A stretch of DNA of 64,000 bases from Flavobacterium piscis. Its GTDB lineage: Bacteria > Bacteroidota > Bacteroidia > Flavobacteriales > Flavobacteriaceae. The first letter of the stretch is position 1, and each line of letters starts with the position of its first letter. The stretch lies in NCBI RefSeq assembly GCF_001686925.1, contig NZ_LVEN01000035.1:372001-436000 (forward strand). The letters run 5' to 3'. A program made the translations under genes and the position numbers. Of the stretch, positions 62,736-64,000 are shown in pieces. The notes under the pieces were generated by a model that was given only the letters and a program-made list of their open reading frames with translations, ran no database searches and had not been told where the DNA came from.

Positions 62736-63630
62736 GATGCAGTATTTTTGTATTATTTGGCAAATGAACGGCGCTTGCTAAAACACCAATTCTTATTATT
62801 TTTTTGCGATGTATTCTTAATTTAAAAAATGACATATACTACAAGTGTGTTGTTTATAATATGTCTCCAAAATTAGAACCGAGGGTAGGTCTGCAAGGTT
62901 ACGTTTACATTAATAAAAATGTGTGCTTATAAAACATTGTATTAACATTTCGTGTCTTAGATGTTATGTAACAGATATTTGTATGATATCGATTATTAAC
63001 TGCATAAAAAAGGGAACAGTTAAAAAACTATTCCCTTGAAAATTTACCTGCACAAATAAAATTATACTATTGTCAATGGTTAATAAAAAAAGCAGCGAGA
63101 GTATTAAAAAGAAAAAACGTTTCCGGAGTGGGTTAGCCACTTAGATTCACAATTGGAGTATTTTATCACACATCTTTTGAGCTGCATATTGGTAGAAATC
63201 AAAACAATATTTGCTGCATTAGATTTGCGTAATCATTTAAAAAACAAAAAAACCACCATTTATTTTTGTTTCCTTTTACTGTCCAAAAAAAAAATGCTAA
63301 AGCTCCTCTAAAAAGTAAGAAAATATTTTATTACTTTTATATAAAATTCTAACAACCAAAGCATTACGATTTATTTATAAGCCATTATACGCCTATATCT
63401 TTTTTACAACTCCATTTTTTGACAGCGTAATAAAGCAAAAAAGGTCTTAATCTGTCATTCTTTAAACTTTTATAGGTAATTACAAAGGTCTGTTTTGATA
63501 GACTTTTGCCGATTCACATATTAAAAGACTTTAACAACAGTAAGACACATGTATTTAATTTACAGCCTGATACTTGATATGTAATTAAGCATTGCAATTA
63601 CTGTCAAAGGTTTCAGTTAATTTAAAAATC
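62736..63630. other. 895-bp intergenic region with an orphan minus-strand hairpin
   Basis: No gene is visible on either strand. On the minus strand, AAGGGAATAGTT and AACTGTTCCCTT (63037-63026 and 63021-63010; 12 bp, one wobble) form a stem followed by TTTTT, a good terminator that has no gene in front of it. On the plus strand AGTGG-GTTAG-CCACT lies at 63127-63141. Otherwise the region is A+T-rich. It may hold a small RNA on the minus strand or a decayed gene. Confidence 0.4.
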
Positions 63631-64000
63631 ATGAAATCAAAAATTACTTTATTTTTACTTTTGTTTTCCATAATAAATCTGTTAGGCAACAAAACTTTTG
63701 CTCAAACCATTACGGCAACGGCAACGCCGTCAACTTGTGCCAATAATGGAACAATCACACTAATAGCTACTGATGTACCCGCTCCCATTACTTACGGTAT
63801 TGCTAAATCTCCTTTTAACGAACAGGATATAATAAGTAGTTCTTCTGCCCAATTTACAATGCTGCAGCCGGGTGACTATTTTTACGGATACTTTAACGGA
63901 ACAACTTTTGTAAAGTCTGCAACTACGGTAAATGTTGCTAATAATTATACTACCACCTCTCCAACGTTTTCTACTTACTATTCCATTTTTTACGCGTATT
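63631..64000 (+). CDS. Secreted protein of unknown function, 5' end only
   Basis: At least 123 residues, cut off by the window edge. It begins MKSKITLFLLLFSIINLLGN followed by KTFAQ, a clear signal peptide. The mature part is Thr-, Ser- and Ala-rich (TITATATPSTCANNGTITLI) with short strands, in the style of the long repeat-bearing surface proteins of Flavobacteriaceae that end in a type IX secretion signal. That end is not visible, so this is only a possibility. The 5' end is preceded by TTAATTTAAAAATC and no clear promoter is seen. Confidence 0.65.
   Translation, partial: MKSKITLFLLLFSIINLLGNKTFAQTITATATPSTCANNGTITLIATDVPAPITYGIAKSPFNEQDIISSSSAQFTMLQPGDYFYGYFNGTTFVKSATTVNVANNYTTTSPTFSTYYSIFYAY

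Noticed and set aside
1..64000. tRNA, rRNA or riboswitch genes
   Set aside because: No cloverleaf, anticodon-loop pattern, rRNA word or known riboswitch core was found by eye; covariance-model scans were not possible.

Overview
The window looks like a chromosomal segment of a Flavobacterium or close relative (Bacteroidetes, Flavobacteriaceae). It has low G+C, two SusC/SusD pairs, several FNF-type promoters with a -7 box of the form TANNTTTG, weak Shine-Dalgarno sequences, Bacteroidetes-only families such as DUF2480, and abundant short palindromic repeats between genes. I see no rRNA, tRNA, CRISPR array, transposase or integrase.

Layout. (1) 1-3.7 kb: the distal end of a phage-tail module (baseplate J-like C-terminus, gpI-like protein, tail fibre with collar and FN3 domains, holin), closed by a strong terminator. 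(2) 3.7-36.3 kb: a large amino-sugar and peptidoglycan scavenging locus. The minus strand carries an exo-N-acetylmuramidase (NamZ), an AmiE-like serine hydrolase, a GH20 hexosaminidase, a GH10-like hydrolase, a phosphoesterase with a PQQ propeller, an esterase, a fused FAD/Fe-S D-lactate-type dehydrogenase, a NagB-deacetylase fusion and a DeoR regulator. The plus strand carries SusC, SusD, a second NamZ, MurQ, a sodium:solute symporter, a NagZ-AmiE fusion, AnmK, a NagX-type acetyltransferase and a class D beta-lactamase homologue. (3) 36.9-40.4 kb: an SRPBCC protein, an aldehyde dehydrogenase and an MFS exporter. (4) 40.5-48.1 kb: an RND efflux operon headed by a DUF2480 gene, divergent from a cysteine-rich, SufR-like regulator. 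(5) 48.2-53.1 kb: a TolC / HlyD / ABC exporter set whose ABC protein has a degenerate ATPase site, preceded by a small unknown gene. (6) 53.4-62.7 kb: an ECF sigma / FecR / STN-SusC / SusD system with a downstream GDPD-alkaline phosphatase fusion, which suggests organophosphate uptake. (7) 63.6 kb to the end: the 5' end of a secreted protein.

How region 2 would work (inference from families). NamZ enzymes, GH20 and AmiE-like enzymes trim peptidoglycan or chitin-like chains outside the cytoplasm. SusCD imports fragments across the outer membrane and NagZ-AmiE finishes them. The symporter brings MurNAc inside, MurQ splits MurNAc-6-P into GlcNAc-6-P and D-lactate, the NagB-deacetylase protein handles the sugar phosphate, and the FAD/Fe-S enzyme oxidises D-lactate. 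A 24-base element shared by the nagB and susC promoters, placed 51-52 nt upstream of each -7 box, ties both arms together and is the likely target of the DeoR protein.

The intergenic spaces hold at least five families of palindromic repeats, many next to gene ends.
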